From G963663315 sp965204925 (lineage in GTDB: Bacteria > Pseudomonadota > Gammaproteobacteria > Arenicellales > Poriferihabitantaceae): DNA of 64,000 nt. Each line of letters opens with the position of its first letter. Position 1 is the first letter of the stretch. Position numbers and translations under genes: made by a program. The stretch covers positions 372,001 to 436,000 of the forward strand of contig OZ242021.1 in the NCBI GenBank assembly GCA_965204925.1, in the 5' to 3' direction. Shown here piece by piece: positions 52,097 through 61,220 of the stretch. The notes under the pieces were generated by a model. It was not told the DNA's origin, ran no database searches, and saw only the letters and a program-made list of their open reading frames with translations.

Positions 52097-53137
52097 TTAC
52101 GGTGTACGGTTTACGGTTTTTTGCAAGGTCAGCAACAAATCCTCGATTACCAGTTGCTGGTTCAGCGGATCACGCGAAATACGGCGGTAATGACTGATTT
52201 TATCATAAAGCCTGTACAGTCTCTCAACAGAAGCATCCACAAGGCGCTCTCCGAACCCATTGCTCCGGTCCGGGTTCGCTCCGGTTTGCCGCCCCCTGAC
52301 CAGATCAATGACAAACTGCTGCAGCCAGACCAATATCCGGTCGAGATCCATTTTTGACAGTTGACTCGCCAACTCCAGGACAGGAACACGTCCGCGCAAC
52401 AAACCGGTCAAACCCTTGATATAATTGCTGTGCATCTCAAGCAAACCCTCATTGACCAGAGTTCTCGCGTCCAGCGGACCGCCTGATGCGAGTTTCAGGG
52501 CAGTCAGGCTCGATTCCCTGTCCAGTTCACGCCCAAGCCAGTCCAGCGCCGCTTGCTGTTCGGGTACCGCCAGAATGTGGTTGATGCAACGGCTGCGTAT
52601 GGTTGCCAGCAGCCTGTACGGCTCGGCAGTAGCGAGAATAAACACAACGCCGGAGGGAGGTTCTTCCAGTAATTTCAACAGCGCGTTGGCAGCGCTTGTA
52701 TTCATCGCATCCGCAGGCAGAATCAGTGCCGTTCGAAGCGTGGAAATATGCGGACAGGTGGAAAAACGGTCAATCAAAAGACGTATCTGATCGACCGAAA
52801 TCATCTGACCGGGCTTCGTTTTTCGGTCCCGACGCTCGTGATAGCGATCACTATACCGGGAAATCAGCATCGAGCGGCCATTTATGGCTTCGCCCGGCGT
52901 CGTCAGGACATGAAAATCGGGGTGCGTCCCGGCCGTGAAAAGATGGCAATTACGACAGTAGCCGCACGGTTCGCCTGCATCCGGAGAAGACCGTTGGCAA
53001 AGCAGGTATTTGCAATACTGCAACGCGAACTCGCGCTTGCCGATACCGGATCGGCCAGTCAGCAATATCGCGTGATGGGATTGTTCGAGACTGCGGACTA
53101 CGCTTGCCCAGGACGCCGCCTGCCATGGATAAATCAT
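52097..53137 (-). CDS. holB: DNA polymerase III subunit delta'
   Basis: Clamp-loader subunit. 346 residues: modified P-loop LTGRSGIGKREFA, the four-cysteine zinc module (CQRSSPDAGEPCGYCRNC), LILPADAMNTSAANALLKLLEEPP and the Arg-finger motif TIRSRC. It overlaps tmk by four bases. Confidence 0.94.
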   Translation of the reverse strand: MIYPWQAASWASVVRSLEQSHHAILLTGRSGIGKREFALQYCKYLLCQRSSPDAGEPCGYCRNCHLFTAGTHPDFHVLTTPGEAINGRSMLISRYSDRYHERRDRKTKPGQMISVDQIRLLIDRFSTCPHISTLRTALILPADAMNTSAANALLKLLEEPPSGVVFILATAEPYRLLATIRSRCINHILAVPEQQAALDWLGRELDRESSLTALKLASGGPLDARTLVNEGLLEMHSNYIKGLTGLLRGRVPVLELASQLSKMDLDRILVWLQQFVIDLVRGRQTGANPDRSNGFGERLVDASVERLYRLYDKISHYRRISRDPLNQQLVIEDLLLTLQKTVNRTP

Positions 53138-53796
53138 GATCGCAGTCCGGCGGACGACCCGCGTGAGCGGGATTGCAGGATTGATTCGACGTGCTGTGCC
53201 AAAATCTCCCGGGTCTCCCTGATACTGCGGCTGGAATCAACCAGTTTTATGCGCTCGGGGTACCGTTGCGCCCGCTCACCATAGGCCCGGCGAACCGACT
53301 GTCTGAATGCGCGACTCTCTTGCTCAAAGCGGTCGGGACGCTCTTTTCGATCCCGGGCCCTGTTCAAACCGGTTTCCACCGACACATCAAAAACCAGCGT
53401 CAGGTTGGGTTGATAGCCGTTTTGCACCCACTCTTCAAGCATCGCTATGCGGTTCCGGTCAACCCCGCGACCACCTCCCTGGTAGGCATAGGTGGCATCG
53501 GTAAAGCGGTCACACAAGACGCATTTCCCCAATCGCACCGCCGGAAGAATGACTTGTTCGAGGTGCTCGATCCTGGCGGCGAACATCAGCAACATCTCGG
53601 TATCACCGCAAACCGCATGATCCGGCCGATACAGCAAAATCTCTCTCAACGCCTCCCCAAGCCGGGTTCCGCCGGGCTCCCGTGTGACAATGGTATCCAG
53701 TCCGGCCTCGCTCAAAAGCTGTTCCAGAAAAGGGATATGGGTAGTCTTGCCAGCGCCGTCCAGTCCTTCTACCGTAATGAATAACCCTTCATACAT
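53134..53796 (-). CDS. tmk: Thymidylate kinase
   Basis: Phosphorylates dTMP. 220 residues with P-loop VEGLDGAGKTTH, the DRX motif CDRFTDATYAYQGGGRG and TREPGGTRLGEALR. One base separates it from mltG. Confidence 0.96.
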   Translation of the reverse strand: MYEGLFITVEGLDGAGKTTHIPFLEQLLSEAGLDTIVTREPGGTRLGEALREILLYRPDHAVCGDTEMLLMFAARIEHLEQVILPAVRLGKCVLCDRFTDATYAYQGGGRGVDRNRIAMLEEWVQNGYQPNLTLVFDVSVETGLNRARDRKERPDRFEQESRAFRQSVRRAYGERAQRYPERIKLVDSSRSIRETREILAQHVESILQSRSRGSSAGLRS

Positions 53797-53797
53797 G

Positions 53798-54805
53798 CTA
53801 TTTTTTCAGAATATATTTCCTTACTGCCGCATTGTGTTCTTCCAGGGTCTCCGAAAAGTGGTGCCTTCCCCCTTCGGAAGCCACAAAGTACAGTGATTTA
53901 GACTTTGCGGGATTGACCGCAGCCATAATGGCGCCCTCTCCGGGTAAACTGATCGGAGTCGGTGTCAGCCCGAACCGGGTATAGGTATTATAGGGCGTAT
54001 CGGTTTTCAGGTGTTTTCTCCTGATCCTGCCCTTGTACTCGCTGCCCATTCCATAAATGACAGTGGGGTCTGCCTGCAGACGCATACGCAACCGTAAACG
54101 ATTGCTGAACACAGCCGAAATCAGCGGTTGTTCCTCCGGTATCTGGCTTTCTTTTTCAATAATCGAGGCAAGAATCAGGGCCTCGTAACGATTACTGACC
54201 TGAATATCAGGACCACGCCGCTGCCAGGCCTTGTCAAGTTTGTCGCGCATCATCCGAAAGGCTCTTTTATATATCGACAAATCCATGTCGCCGCGCCGAT
54301 ATTCATAGGTATCCGGATAAAACTGCCCCTCAGGATGCAACCCGGAATGACCCAGTTCTTTCATGATTTGCTGATCGCTCCAGTCGGTCGTTATTTTTTC
54401 AAGCTTTGGCGCTTCGTTGACAGCTTTACGCATTTGTCTGAATGTCCATCCTTCTATAAAAGTGATGCGGACCGCGACCTGGCCTTGTCCGGCAACCAGT
54501 CTGTCGACAAATTCAGAGAGGCCGATACCGTCAGGAAACTGATATTCTCCCGCCCGCATCAGGTGTCCGACCTTATTGAACCGGACATACAGTTTCAAGG
54601 ACCAGGGTTCGGAGAGAATGCCTTTATCGATCAGGTTCTGCGCGATTTGCGATACCGATTCCCCCCGTTCAATCAGGTATATCCCGTCGCCGAAATACAG
54701 CGGCCTCGAGATGGAGTAATAGTAAAACCATACTGCCGCCAGTCCCGCTGCCGCTATTGCACCCAGGGCTGCCAGACATACCCGCCTTCCCCCCCGTGCA
54801 GTCAT
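53798..54805 (-). CDS. mltG: Endolytic transglycosylase MltG
   Basis: Inner-membrane enzyme that cuts nascent peptidoglycan and sets strand length. 335 residues: one membrane helix (about 8-32), a LysM-like part (YLIERGESVSQIAQNLIDKGI) and the YceG domain with the catalytic Glu in ASIIEKESQIPEEQP. pabC, usually between fabF and mltG, is missing. Confidence 0.94.
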   Translation of the reverse strand: MTARGGRRVCLAALGAIAAAGLAAVWFYYYSISRPLYFGDGIYLIERGESVSQIAQNLIDKGILSEPWSLKLYVRFNKVGHLMRAGEYQFPDGIGLSEFVDRLVAGQGQVAVRITFIEGWTFRQMRKAVNEAPKLEKITTDWSDQQIMKELGHSGLHPEGQFYPDTYEYRRGDMDLSIYKRAFRMMRDKLDKAWQRRGPDIQVSNRYEALILASIIEKESQIPEEQPLISAVFSNRLRLRMRLQADPTVIYGMGSEYKGRIRRKHLKTDTPYNTYTRFGLTPTPISLPGEGAIMAAVNPAKSKSLYFVASEGGRHHFSETLEEHNAAVRKYILKK

Positions 54806-54861
54806 CGTGTGATCATTTCCCTGGACAGCCTGTATCGCGTTTTTTGCGGCCGCCGGAAATA

Positions 54862-56100
54862 TCAGATCCTGCTGAAAACCAGTGTCCCGTTGGTTCCGCC
54901 GAATCCGAAAGAATTGCTAAGAGCGACCTCCGGGCCCTCTTGTCTGGCTTCATTCGGCACATAATCAAGATCACATTCCGGGTCCCGCTGATGCAAGTTG
55001 ATGGTGGGCGGGACGGCGCCTTCGTAAATCGACATAACGGTCATTGCGGCTTCCACCCCGCCAGCCGCGCCCAGCAAATGACCAATCATCGACTTGTTGG
55101 AACTGATCATCAAATTTCCGGCGTGATCACCAAAGATCGACTTGACAGCCAGCGTTTCAGCAATATCGCCCTGGGGAGTGGATGTGCCATGAGCATTCAA
55201 ATACTGTACCTGGTCCGGATTCTTGCCGGAGTTTTTCAGGGCGTTGGCCATACAGCGCGCCGCGCCTTCCCCTCCGGGAGACGGGCTGGTTATGTGGTAG
55301 GCGTCTCCACTCATTCCAAACCCGGACAACTCCGCGTAAATCCGCGCGCCCCTCCGTTTTGCATGGTGGTATTCTTCAAGCACAAGCGCTCCCGCGCCTT
55401 CGCCCATTACAAATCCGTCGCGACCTGAATCCCAGGGACGGCTTGCGGTCGCGGGTTCGTCATTTCTGCGGCTCAAGGCCCGGGCCGAACAGAAGCCGGC
55501 GAGGGAAGTCGGGGAAATCGGCGCTTCGGCTCCGCCAGCCACCATTACATCCGCGTCACCATATTCAATCAGGCGGCTCGCCTCGCCAATCGCATGAGTT
55601 CCGGTACTGCATGCTGTAACCATGGACAAATTTGGGCCTCTCAGGCCCAGCCGGATCGACAGATTCCCGGAAATCATGTTGGTAATGGTCATCGGGATAT
55701 AAAAAGGCGAAACCCGGCGAATACCCTTGACCCGATAAAGATCGGTAGTCGCTTCAATCGTATTGATTCCGCCTATCCCCGAACCGATATAAACACCGAT
55801 ACGTTCCGCATTGGCTTCACAAACCTCAATGCCGGAATCCGCGAATGCCTCCAGGCCGCAGGCTATGCCAAGCTGCATGAACCGGTCCATCTTCCTGGCG
55901 TCCTTTCCCGTAACGAGCGCTTCGGGGTCGAATTCCCTGACCTCTCCGGCAAATCTGCATGGACAGGATGAGGCGTCGAAAGATGTAATGGGCGAGATTC
56001 CGTTCTCACCATTCAGCATGGCCTGCCAGGAAGCCCTCAGCCCCGTTCCAACGGGAGTGATTGCCCCCATACCTGTAACAACGACGCGTCTATTGTTCAT
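54862..56100 (-). CDS. fabF: Beta-ketoacyl-ACP synthase II
   Basis: Chain-elongating condensing enzyme of fatty acid synthesis. 412 residues; catalytic Cys in VTACSTGTHAIGEA, the two His in NAHGTSTPQGD and SNKSMIGHLLGAAGGVEA, and the end SNSFGFGGTNGTLVF. It follows acpP by 10 bases. Confidence 0.97.
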   Translation of the reverse strand: MNNRRVVVTGMGAITPVGTGLRASWQAMLNGENGISPITSFDASSCPCRFAGEVREFDPEALVTGKDARKMDRFMQLGIACGLEAFADSGIEVCEANAERIGVYIGSGIGGINTIEATTDLYRVKGIRRVSPFYIPMTITNMISGNLSIRLGLRGPNLSMVTACSTGTHAIGEASRLIEYGDADVMVAGGAEAPISPTSLAGFCSARALSRRNDEPATASRPWDSGRDGFVMGEGAGALVLEEYHHAKRRGARIYAELSGFGMSGDAYHITSPSPGGEGAARCMANALKNSGKNPDQVQYLNAHGTSTPQGDIAETLAVKSIFGDHAGNLMISSNKSMIGHLLGAAGGVEAAMTVMSIYEGAVPPTINLHQRDPECDLDYVPNEARQEGPEVALSNSFGFGGTNGTLVFSRI

Positions 56101-56110
56101 TCACCCGCAA

Positions 56111-56353
56111 TCAGGTTTCGGAAGTAGTGGCCTTGATATAATCTATGACATCCTTAACCCGGACAATGCTTTCCGCCTTGTCATCCGGAATTTCAGCGTC
56201 GAATTCTTCTTCCAGCGCCATTACAAGTTCGACTGTATCCAGTGAATCGGCGCCAAGGTCGTCAACAAACGATGCCTCCATCGTAACCTGGTCTTCACTG
56301 ACGCCAAGCTGGTCAATAACGACTTTCCTTACACGTTCTTCAATTGTGCTCAT
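56111..56353 (-). CDS. acpP: Acyl carrier protein
   Basis: 80 residues, acidic. The phosphopantetheine serine is in LGADSLDTVELVMALEEEF. The frame is open 45 codons upstream without family similarity; ATG at 56353 gives the standard MSTIEERV start. The 168-base gap to fabG probably holds its own promoter. Confidence 0.97.
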   Translation of the reverse strand: MSTIEERVRKVVIDQLGVSEDQVTMEASFVDDLGADSLDTVELVMALEEEFDAEIPDDKAESIVRVKDVIDYIKATTSET

Positions 56354-56521
56354 TCGAGTTTCAGCCTCCAAATATAGTGAGTAATGGGTTATAAACTGAT
56401 CACAGACCTGCCGGACCTGAACCTGAGGAATCCGATATGTGAAAGAATCAGGGATTTGATCTCTTTCGGCGGGTGGGATAGTAAACAATCGACCGAAACA
56501 AGTCCAATAATTATTGGCTTG

Positions 56522-57271
56522 TCAACCCATATACATTCCACCATTCACGTTAAGCGTTTCTCCCGTTATATATCCCCCCATATCCGAAGCCAGGAAAACC
56601 GCGGCAGAAGCAATATCCTCAGGCGTTCCCAGCCTCGCTAACGGTATATTCTGTGTGATTGAATGGCGTTGCTCGCCGGTCAATGCTTCGGTCATGCCCG
56701 TTTCGATGAATCCGGGCGCAAGACAATTTACCGTGATGTTTCGGGAAGCGACCTCGCGGGCAAGAGATTTTGAAAAGCCGATCAACCCCGCCTTGGCCGC
56801 CGCATAGTTCGATTGACCCGCATTGCCGGTCAGCCCGACTACGGAAGTGATATTGATTATCCTTCCGCTGCGAGCCTTGACCATGCCTCGTACACAAGCC
56901 TTGCACAACGTATAAACCGATTTCAGGTTGACATCCATAATGTCGTCCCATTCCGATTCCTTCATTCTCAATAGCAGGTTGTCGCGAGTGATACCGGCAT
57001 TGTTGACCAGTATCTCGGGACTGCCTGATTTCTGTGTAACCATGGCCAGCAATTCCCTGACCTGCTCATCATTCCTGACATCCAGTTTACAACCCCGGCC
57101 GCCAGCCCCCTGCCGGTCGAGGTATCGGGAAATGAGGTCGGCGCCCTGCCCTGTCGTCGCAGTCCCGTAAACGATAGCGCCCTGCTCAAGGAATGCACAG
57201 GCAATCGCCTTGCCGATTCCCCGGCTGGCGCCTGTCACCAGACAAACCTTATCCTTCAACAGATTTTGCAT
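56522..57271 (-). CDS. fabG: 3-oxoacyl-ACP reductase
   Basis: NADPH-dependent short-chain dehydrogenase. 249 residues: TGASRGIGKAIA nucleotide loop, NNAG, catalytic Ser in NITSVVGLTGN and Tyr/Lys in SNYAAAKAG, C-terminal GGYITGETLNVNGGMYM. fabH lies 56 bases upstream with no fabD between them. Confidence 0.97.
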   Translation of the reverse strand: MQNLLKDKVCLVTGASRGIGKAIACAFLEQGAIVYGTATTGQGADLISRYLDRQGAGGRGCKLDVRNDEQVRELLAMVTQKSGSPEILVNNAGITRDNLLLRMKESEWDDIMDVNLKSVYTLCKACVRGMVKARSGRIINITSVVGLTGNAGQSNYAAAKAGLIGFSKSLAREVASRNITVNCLAPGFIETGMTEALTGEQRHSITQNIPLARLGTPEDIASAAVFLASDMGGYITGETLNVNGGMYMG

Positions 57272-57327
57272 TGCACCCGCTTGCTGCTTTTAACGCTTGT
57301 TCACACACAATTCGCCTTGACCGGCGG

Positions 57328-58296
57328 CTAGATTCTAATCAGGGCCGACCCCCAGGTAAATCCTCCGCCAAATCCCTCGATCAAAACATGGTGCCCTGTC
57401 CGGATTCTCCCGTCCTGTACCGCCTCATCCAGCGCCAGGGGAATGGACGCGGCAGAAGTATTGCCATGCCGCCCGATAGTCACGACCACTTTTGCGGAAG
57501 GAATGCGGGCGCGTTTTCCGACTGCATTGATGATTCTGATATTGGCCTGATGAGGAACCAGCCAATCCAGTTGTTCGATTCCCATGTTATTAGCGGCCAG
57601 TGTTTCCCCGACAATATCGCTCATCGCCCTGACCGCCCAGCGAAATACCTCGCCCCCCTCCATGGTTGTGAATGCGTTGCCGGAACGGACCGTCCGGTAA
57701 TTCCGCGACACACCCACCGGAACACACAACAAGTCCTTGTACTTGCCGTCGCTATGCAGATGCGTGGACAAGATTCCGGGGCGGTTATCGCGGCGCAATA
57801 CCACAGCGCCTGCCCCGTCCCCGAACAATACGCAGGTTCTTCGGTCCGTCCAGTCGATAATCCGGGAGAACGTCTCGGCCCCTGTCACCAGAGCGGTTTT
57901 CGCGCTCCCCGTGCGAATAAACTTGTCGGCGACATCAATAGCAAACATGAAACCCGCGCATACTGCCTGTACATCAAATGCGGGCGGCCCCTCGATTCCG
58001 AGCCGATGCTGCAACAGACAGGCCGTGCTTGGAAAAACCTGGTCTGCGGTAGTCGTAGCAACCACAATCAGGTCGATTTCGCGGCTCGATATGCCTGCGG
58101 ATGCGATCGCGGCCAACGCCGCGCGTTCGGCCAGATCACAGGTAAATTCATTTTCCCCGGCAATTCTCCGCTCCCGGATACCGGTCCTTGATTGAATCCA
58201 GGCGTCACTGGTTTCGACCATTTTCTCGAGCCCGGAGTTAGTCAACACCTTTTCCGGCAGATAGCTGCCTGTACCTATGATTCGGGAGTAATTCAT
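57328..58296 (-). CDS. fabH: Beta-ketoacyl-ACP synthase III
   Basis: Starts fatty acid synthesis from acetyl-CoA and malonyl-ACP. 322 residues; catalytic Cys in VQAVCAGFMFAID, His in VPHQANIRII and Asn in GRHGNTSAASIP. ATG at 58296 gives the family start MNYSRIIGTGSYLPE. The longer frame overlapping plsX is not needed. Confidence 0.96.
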   Translation of the reverse strand: MNYSRIIGTGSYLPEKVLTNSGLEKMVETSDAWIQSRTGIRERRIAGENEFTCDLAERAALAAIASAGISSREIDLIVVATTTADQVFPSTACLLQHRLGIEGPPAFDVQAVCAGFMFAIDVADKFIRTGSAKTALVTGAETFSRIIDWTDRRTCVLFGDGAGAVVLRRDNRPGILSTHLHSDGKYKDLLCVPVGVSRNYRTVRSGNAFTTMEGGEVFRWAVRAMSDIVGETLAANNMGIEQLDWLVPHQANIRIINAVGKRARIPSAKVVVTIGRHGNTSAASIPLALDEAVQDGRIRTGHHVLIEGFGGGFTWGSALIRI

Positions 58297-58327
58297 ATCC
58301 GTGGTCGCTAATAGCCGGCAAACTGCG

Positions 58328-59341
58328 TCAATGCAACGTTTCCGCCAGCGCAAGCTGAATTTGTTCCACCAGATTATTTTCGACTTCTTCGATAGCTACT
58401 TCAATCGCACGACGAAACCCGAACCGGTCAGCGCCGCCGTGGGACTTGACCACCGTCCCGCGCAGTCCCAGAAAACTGGCGCCGTTAAAGCGACGATGAT
58501 CGAGACGTGTTTTAGCCGCTTTCAGTCCCGGGGCAGCCAACAGGCCCGCTCCTCTCATTACGATATTACGGGTAAACTCCTCCTTGATGACACTCATGAT
58601 CATTTGCGCGACTCCCTCGGAAGCCTTCAACGCGATATTTCCGAGCACGCCGTCGCAGACCACCAGGTCGGTTTCGCCCAGGTAGATCTCATCCGCCTCG
58701 ACAAAACCCGCATAGTTCAGCGAGCTTTTTTTGAATAACTCCGCAGTGGACTTTATCATATCGGACCCTTTCATCTCTTCCACTCCGATATTCAGCAGTC
58801 CCACACTTGGATTTGAATTTCCGTTCAGACAGCGCACCAGTTGTGACCCCATTATGCCGAACTGCAACAGGATTTCTGGCGGAGTATCGACATTCGCTCC
58901 CAGATCGAGCATATAGGTCTGACCATCGCGGCGGGGCAACGCCGTACAGATTGCAGGACGATTGATCCCGTCAATGGTTCTCAACACGAGCCTTGCGATA
59001 GCCAATAGCGCACCGGTATTGCCGGAGCTTATACATCCGTCCGACATCCCTTCCTTGACCAGATTGATTGCCACCCGCATGGAAGAGTCCTTCTTCTTGC
59101 GCAAGGCGGCGGTCGGATGTTCATCCATCGCCACCACTTCGGCGGCATGCTGAATGGTAATGCGGTCGTCGAGGCAATTACGACGATCACGATGATTGTT
59201 TATCTCTGCGGCAAGCCGCTCCCGATTCCCGACCAGAATCAATTCGACATCCTGATGGGCTTTCAGGACATCAAACGCTGCGGGGACAGTGACGGCTGGA
59301 CCATGATCGCCTCCCATGGCATCAATGGAGAGAGTGCTCAT
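58328..59341 (-). CDS. plsX: Phosphate acyltransferase PlsX
   Basis: Makes acyl-phosphate from acyl-ACP for phospholipid synthesis. 337 residues with SIDAMGGDHGP at the start, SSGNTGALLAIA, DLGANVDTPPEILLQF and GNIALKASEGVA. ATG at 59341 is preferred to TTG at 59356. Confidence 0.95.
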   Translation of the reverse strand: MSTLSIDAMGGDHGPAVTVPAAFDVLKAHQDVELILVGNRERLAAEINNHRDRRNCLDDRITIQHAAEVVAMDEHPTAALRKKKDSSMRVAINLVKEGMSDGCISSGNTGALLAIARLVLRTIDGINRPAICTALPRRDGQTYMLDLGANVDTPPEILLQFGIMGSQLVRCLNGNSNPSVGLLNIGVEEMKGSDMIKSTAELFKKSSLNYAGFVEADEIYLGETDLVVCDGVLGNIALKASEGVAQMIMSVIKEEFTRNIVMRGAGLLAAPGLKAAKTRLDHRRFNGASFLGLRGTVVKSHGGADRFGFRRAIEVAIEEVENNLVEQIQLALAETLH

Positions 59342-59413
59342 CCGGGCAAGCGGCAAACACCAGAACTGCGCACAGCATCCCTTGTGAAAAGGCGCTGCGT
59401 ACGAAATGGAAGG

Positions 59414-59596
59414 TCAACTTCCAATTCTGGTTTCGACCACTTTCTTCCCGCGATAATATCCATCGACAGTAATATGGTGGCGCCTGTGCCCTTCCCCGGT
59501 GAGCGGGTCAATGGATACGGTCGGCTTTTTCAGGGCGCTGTGTGAGCGGTGCATACCACGCCTCGATCGTGTTTTACGATTTTTTTGTACAGCCAT
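59414..59596 (-). CDS. rpmF: Ribosomal protein bL32
   Basis: 60 residues starting MAVQKNRKTRSRRGMHRSHSAL, the typical bL32 N-terminus, with no zinc cysteines. It leads the plsX-fab run. The DUF177 gene (yceD) that usually precedes it is absent; the 289 bases to hemY hold no recognised gene, only presumably the promoter of this run. Confidence 0.96.
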   Translation of the reverse strand: MAVQKNRKTRSRRGMHRSHSALKKPTVSIDPLTGEGHRRHHITVDGYYRGKKVVETRIGS

Positions 59597-59885
59597 AATG
59601 TCCTCGTTACCGGAATATAAAATTATCTGAAAGTCAGGGCATATACACGCCGTGGACTGCCGCATGATGGAAGCTGCCGGATTATAGTCTTTTTCAGCCC
59701 TGCCGTCAAAAACTTGTCCGGGCGCCTCAACAAAACGGGGCAATATCATGTGTCCAGCGTTCCGGCGGTCAGCTCTGGCAGCGGGAATCGGCATCATACA
59801 ACGTTCCTTTCCGGACGAAGAACGGGGGCATTACGCCCCGCATACCGGATTCGATCAGGAAGCGCGGCCTGCCGCGGCCTCCGAA

Positions 59886-61190
59886 CTAGCGCACGACCGG
59901 CATGGCGCCGGTTTTCGGCTCATGGCCGATTACCTCCATGACCCTGCCGGAGTGGTCATAGGCCGGTACAATTTCACCTTTCGCCGCCCCGCTCCGACTT
60001 TCAGAACTGTCCAGCAGACCGGCAGCCCCTCTCTTGAAAAAGAACAGCGCCGCATCGGTTTCCCCCATTTGTTCAAGAAGCGACGCCAAATCAATACAGG
60101 CCTCATCCTGCGCCCCTGCCTTGATTGATTTTTTATACAAATCCTTCGCTTTTGCATAATTATTCTCATAGCGGTACAGTCGCGCCAGGGCAAGCAGCAA
60201 ATCAGGGTCGTCAGCGCGCCGTTTCATGAACGATTCGACCAATTCAATCTGGTAACGGATATAAGGGCTTCTCACCTTGCCATACAGATCGATCAGTTTT
60301 TTATCGAGCCCGCGGTTAAGCGCTGTGCGCAGCTCTTTTTCCGCCTCTTTCAGTTTGCCGGCCTTGATCAACTGATTGACGTAACTGACAACCATATCCG
60401 GATCTTTTCTCTTCTTCGCCGATAACGACTTCCAGATTTTCGCCGGCCGCTCCGCTTCTCCCTGCAACAGCGCCGGAGATGAGAGCAATTGCTCAAAGGC
60501 GTACTGCTCCCGCATTTTCGTCTCCTCTTCGGGAAATGCTTCCAGTTTCTTCAACGAGCCAACGAGTGCGGTTAGCGAAGCCCAGTCCTCCAGCTCCCTG
60601 TACACATCCGCCAACAGTCTTGCCACCGCCACATTCCCGGGAGCAGCGGTGCGCAATTTCTCAAGCCAGTCTCTCGATTGGGGCGCTTCTCCGGCATGAT
60701 AGAGAAGCCTGGCGCGGGTAAGATTGATCGAAAGTTCATACGCGGGATGTCTGGCAAGCGCTTCATCCAGATAATGATTCCTGCGTTCCATGAAGCCCTG
60801 CTGTTGCGCCGCATAGGCAGCGCCAAGATAATTCATCAACGGCGTTCTGTTGAATTCGAGCTTGTTCAGTAACGCGGTTTCGGCCTTCGCCCAGTTTCCT
60901 TCTATGAGGTACGCATAGCCCTGCATCGTGCGCTGCTGCGCACGTTTTTCCTGGCTGCGGATTTTCCATTTGCGGTATTTTTCCGGCGCCCGCAACAAGC
61001 TTGCGATAAAGTTGAACAACAGATACAGCAATACGAACGTCAGGAAAAGAATGCCGATAAACAACAACAAGGGCAGCCGTACCACATAAGGGTCGCGGGT
61101 CAGGACAACATATCCCGGATCGTCAACGGCAAGCACGCCCAGACCGACTGAAACAATCAATGCGACAATTATCGTGATGAACAGTCTCAT
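59886..61190 (-). CDS. hemY: HemY-like membrane protein with TPR repeats
   Basis: 434 residues: two N-terminal membrane helices (about 3-22 and 40-66) followed by a cytoplasmic TPR array (GWAYLIEGNWAKAE-like repeats, LARLYRYENNYAKAKDLYKKSIKAG). This is the proteobacterial HemY of unknown role in the hem operon, not protoporphyrinogen oxidase. Last gene of hemCDXY. Confidence 0.92.
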   Translation of the reverse strand: MRLFITIIVALIVSVGLGVLAVDDPGYVVLTRDPYVVRLPLLLFIGILFLTFVLLYLLFNFIASLLRAPEKYRKWKIRSQEKRAQQRTMQGYAYLIEGNWAKAETALLNKLEFNRTPLMNYLGAAYAAQQQGFMERRNHYLDEALARHPAYELSINLTRARLLYHAGEAPQSRDWLEKLRTAAPGNVAVARLLADVYRELEDWASLTALVGSLKKLEAFPEEETKMREQYAFEQLLSSPALLQGEAERPAKIWKSLSAKKRKDPDMVVSYVNQLIKAGKLKEAEKELRTALNRGLDKKLIDLYGKVRSPYIRYQIELVESFMKRRADDPDLLLALARLYRYENNYAKAKDLYKKSIKAGAQDEACIDLASLLEQMGETDAALFFFKRGAAGLLDSSESRSGAAKGEIVPAYDHSGRVMEVIGHEPKTGAMPVVR

Positions 61191-61220
61191 AGCCGAAGTT
61201 TCATGACCAAACGCCCGTTA

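Noticed and set aside
57193..58191. 332-codon open frame on the plus strand
   Set aside because: Antisense to fabH with Cys/His/Arg-rich composition; no family resemblance.
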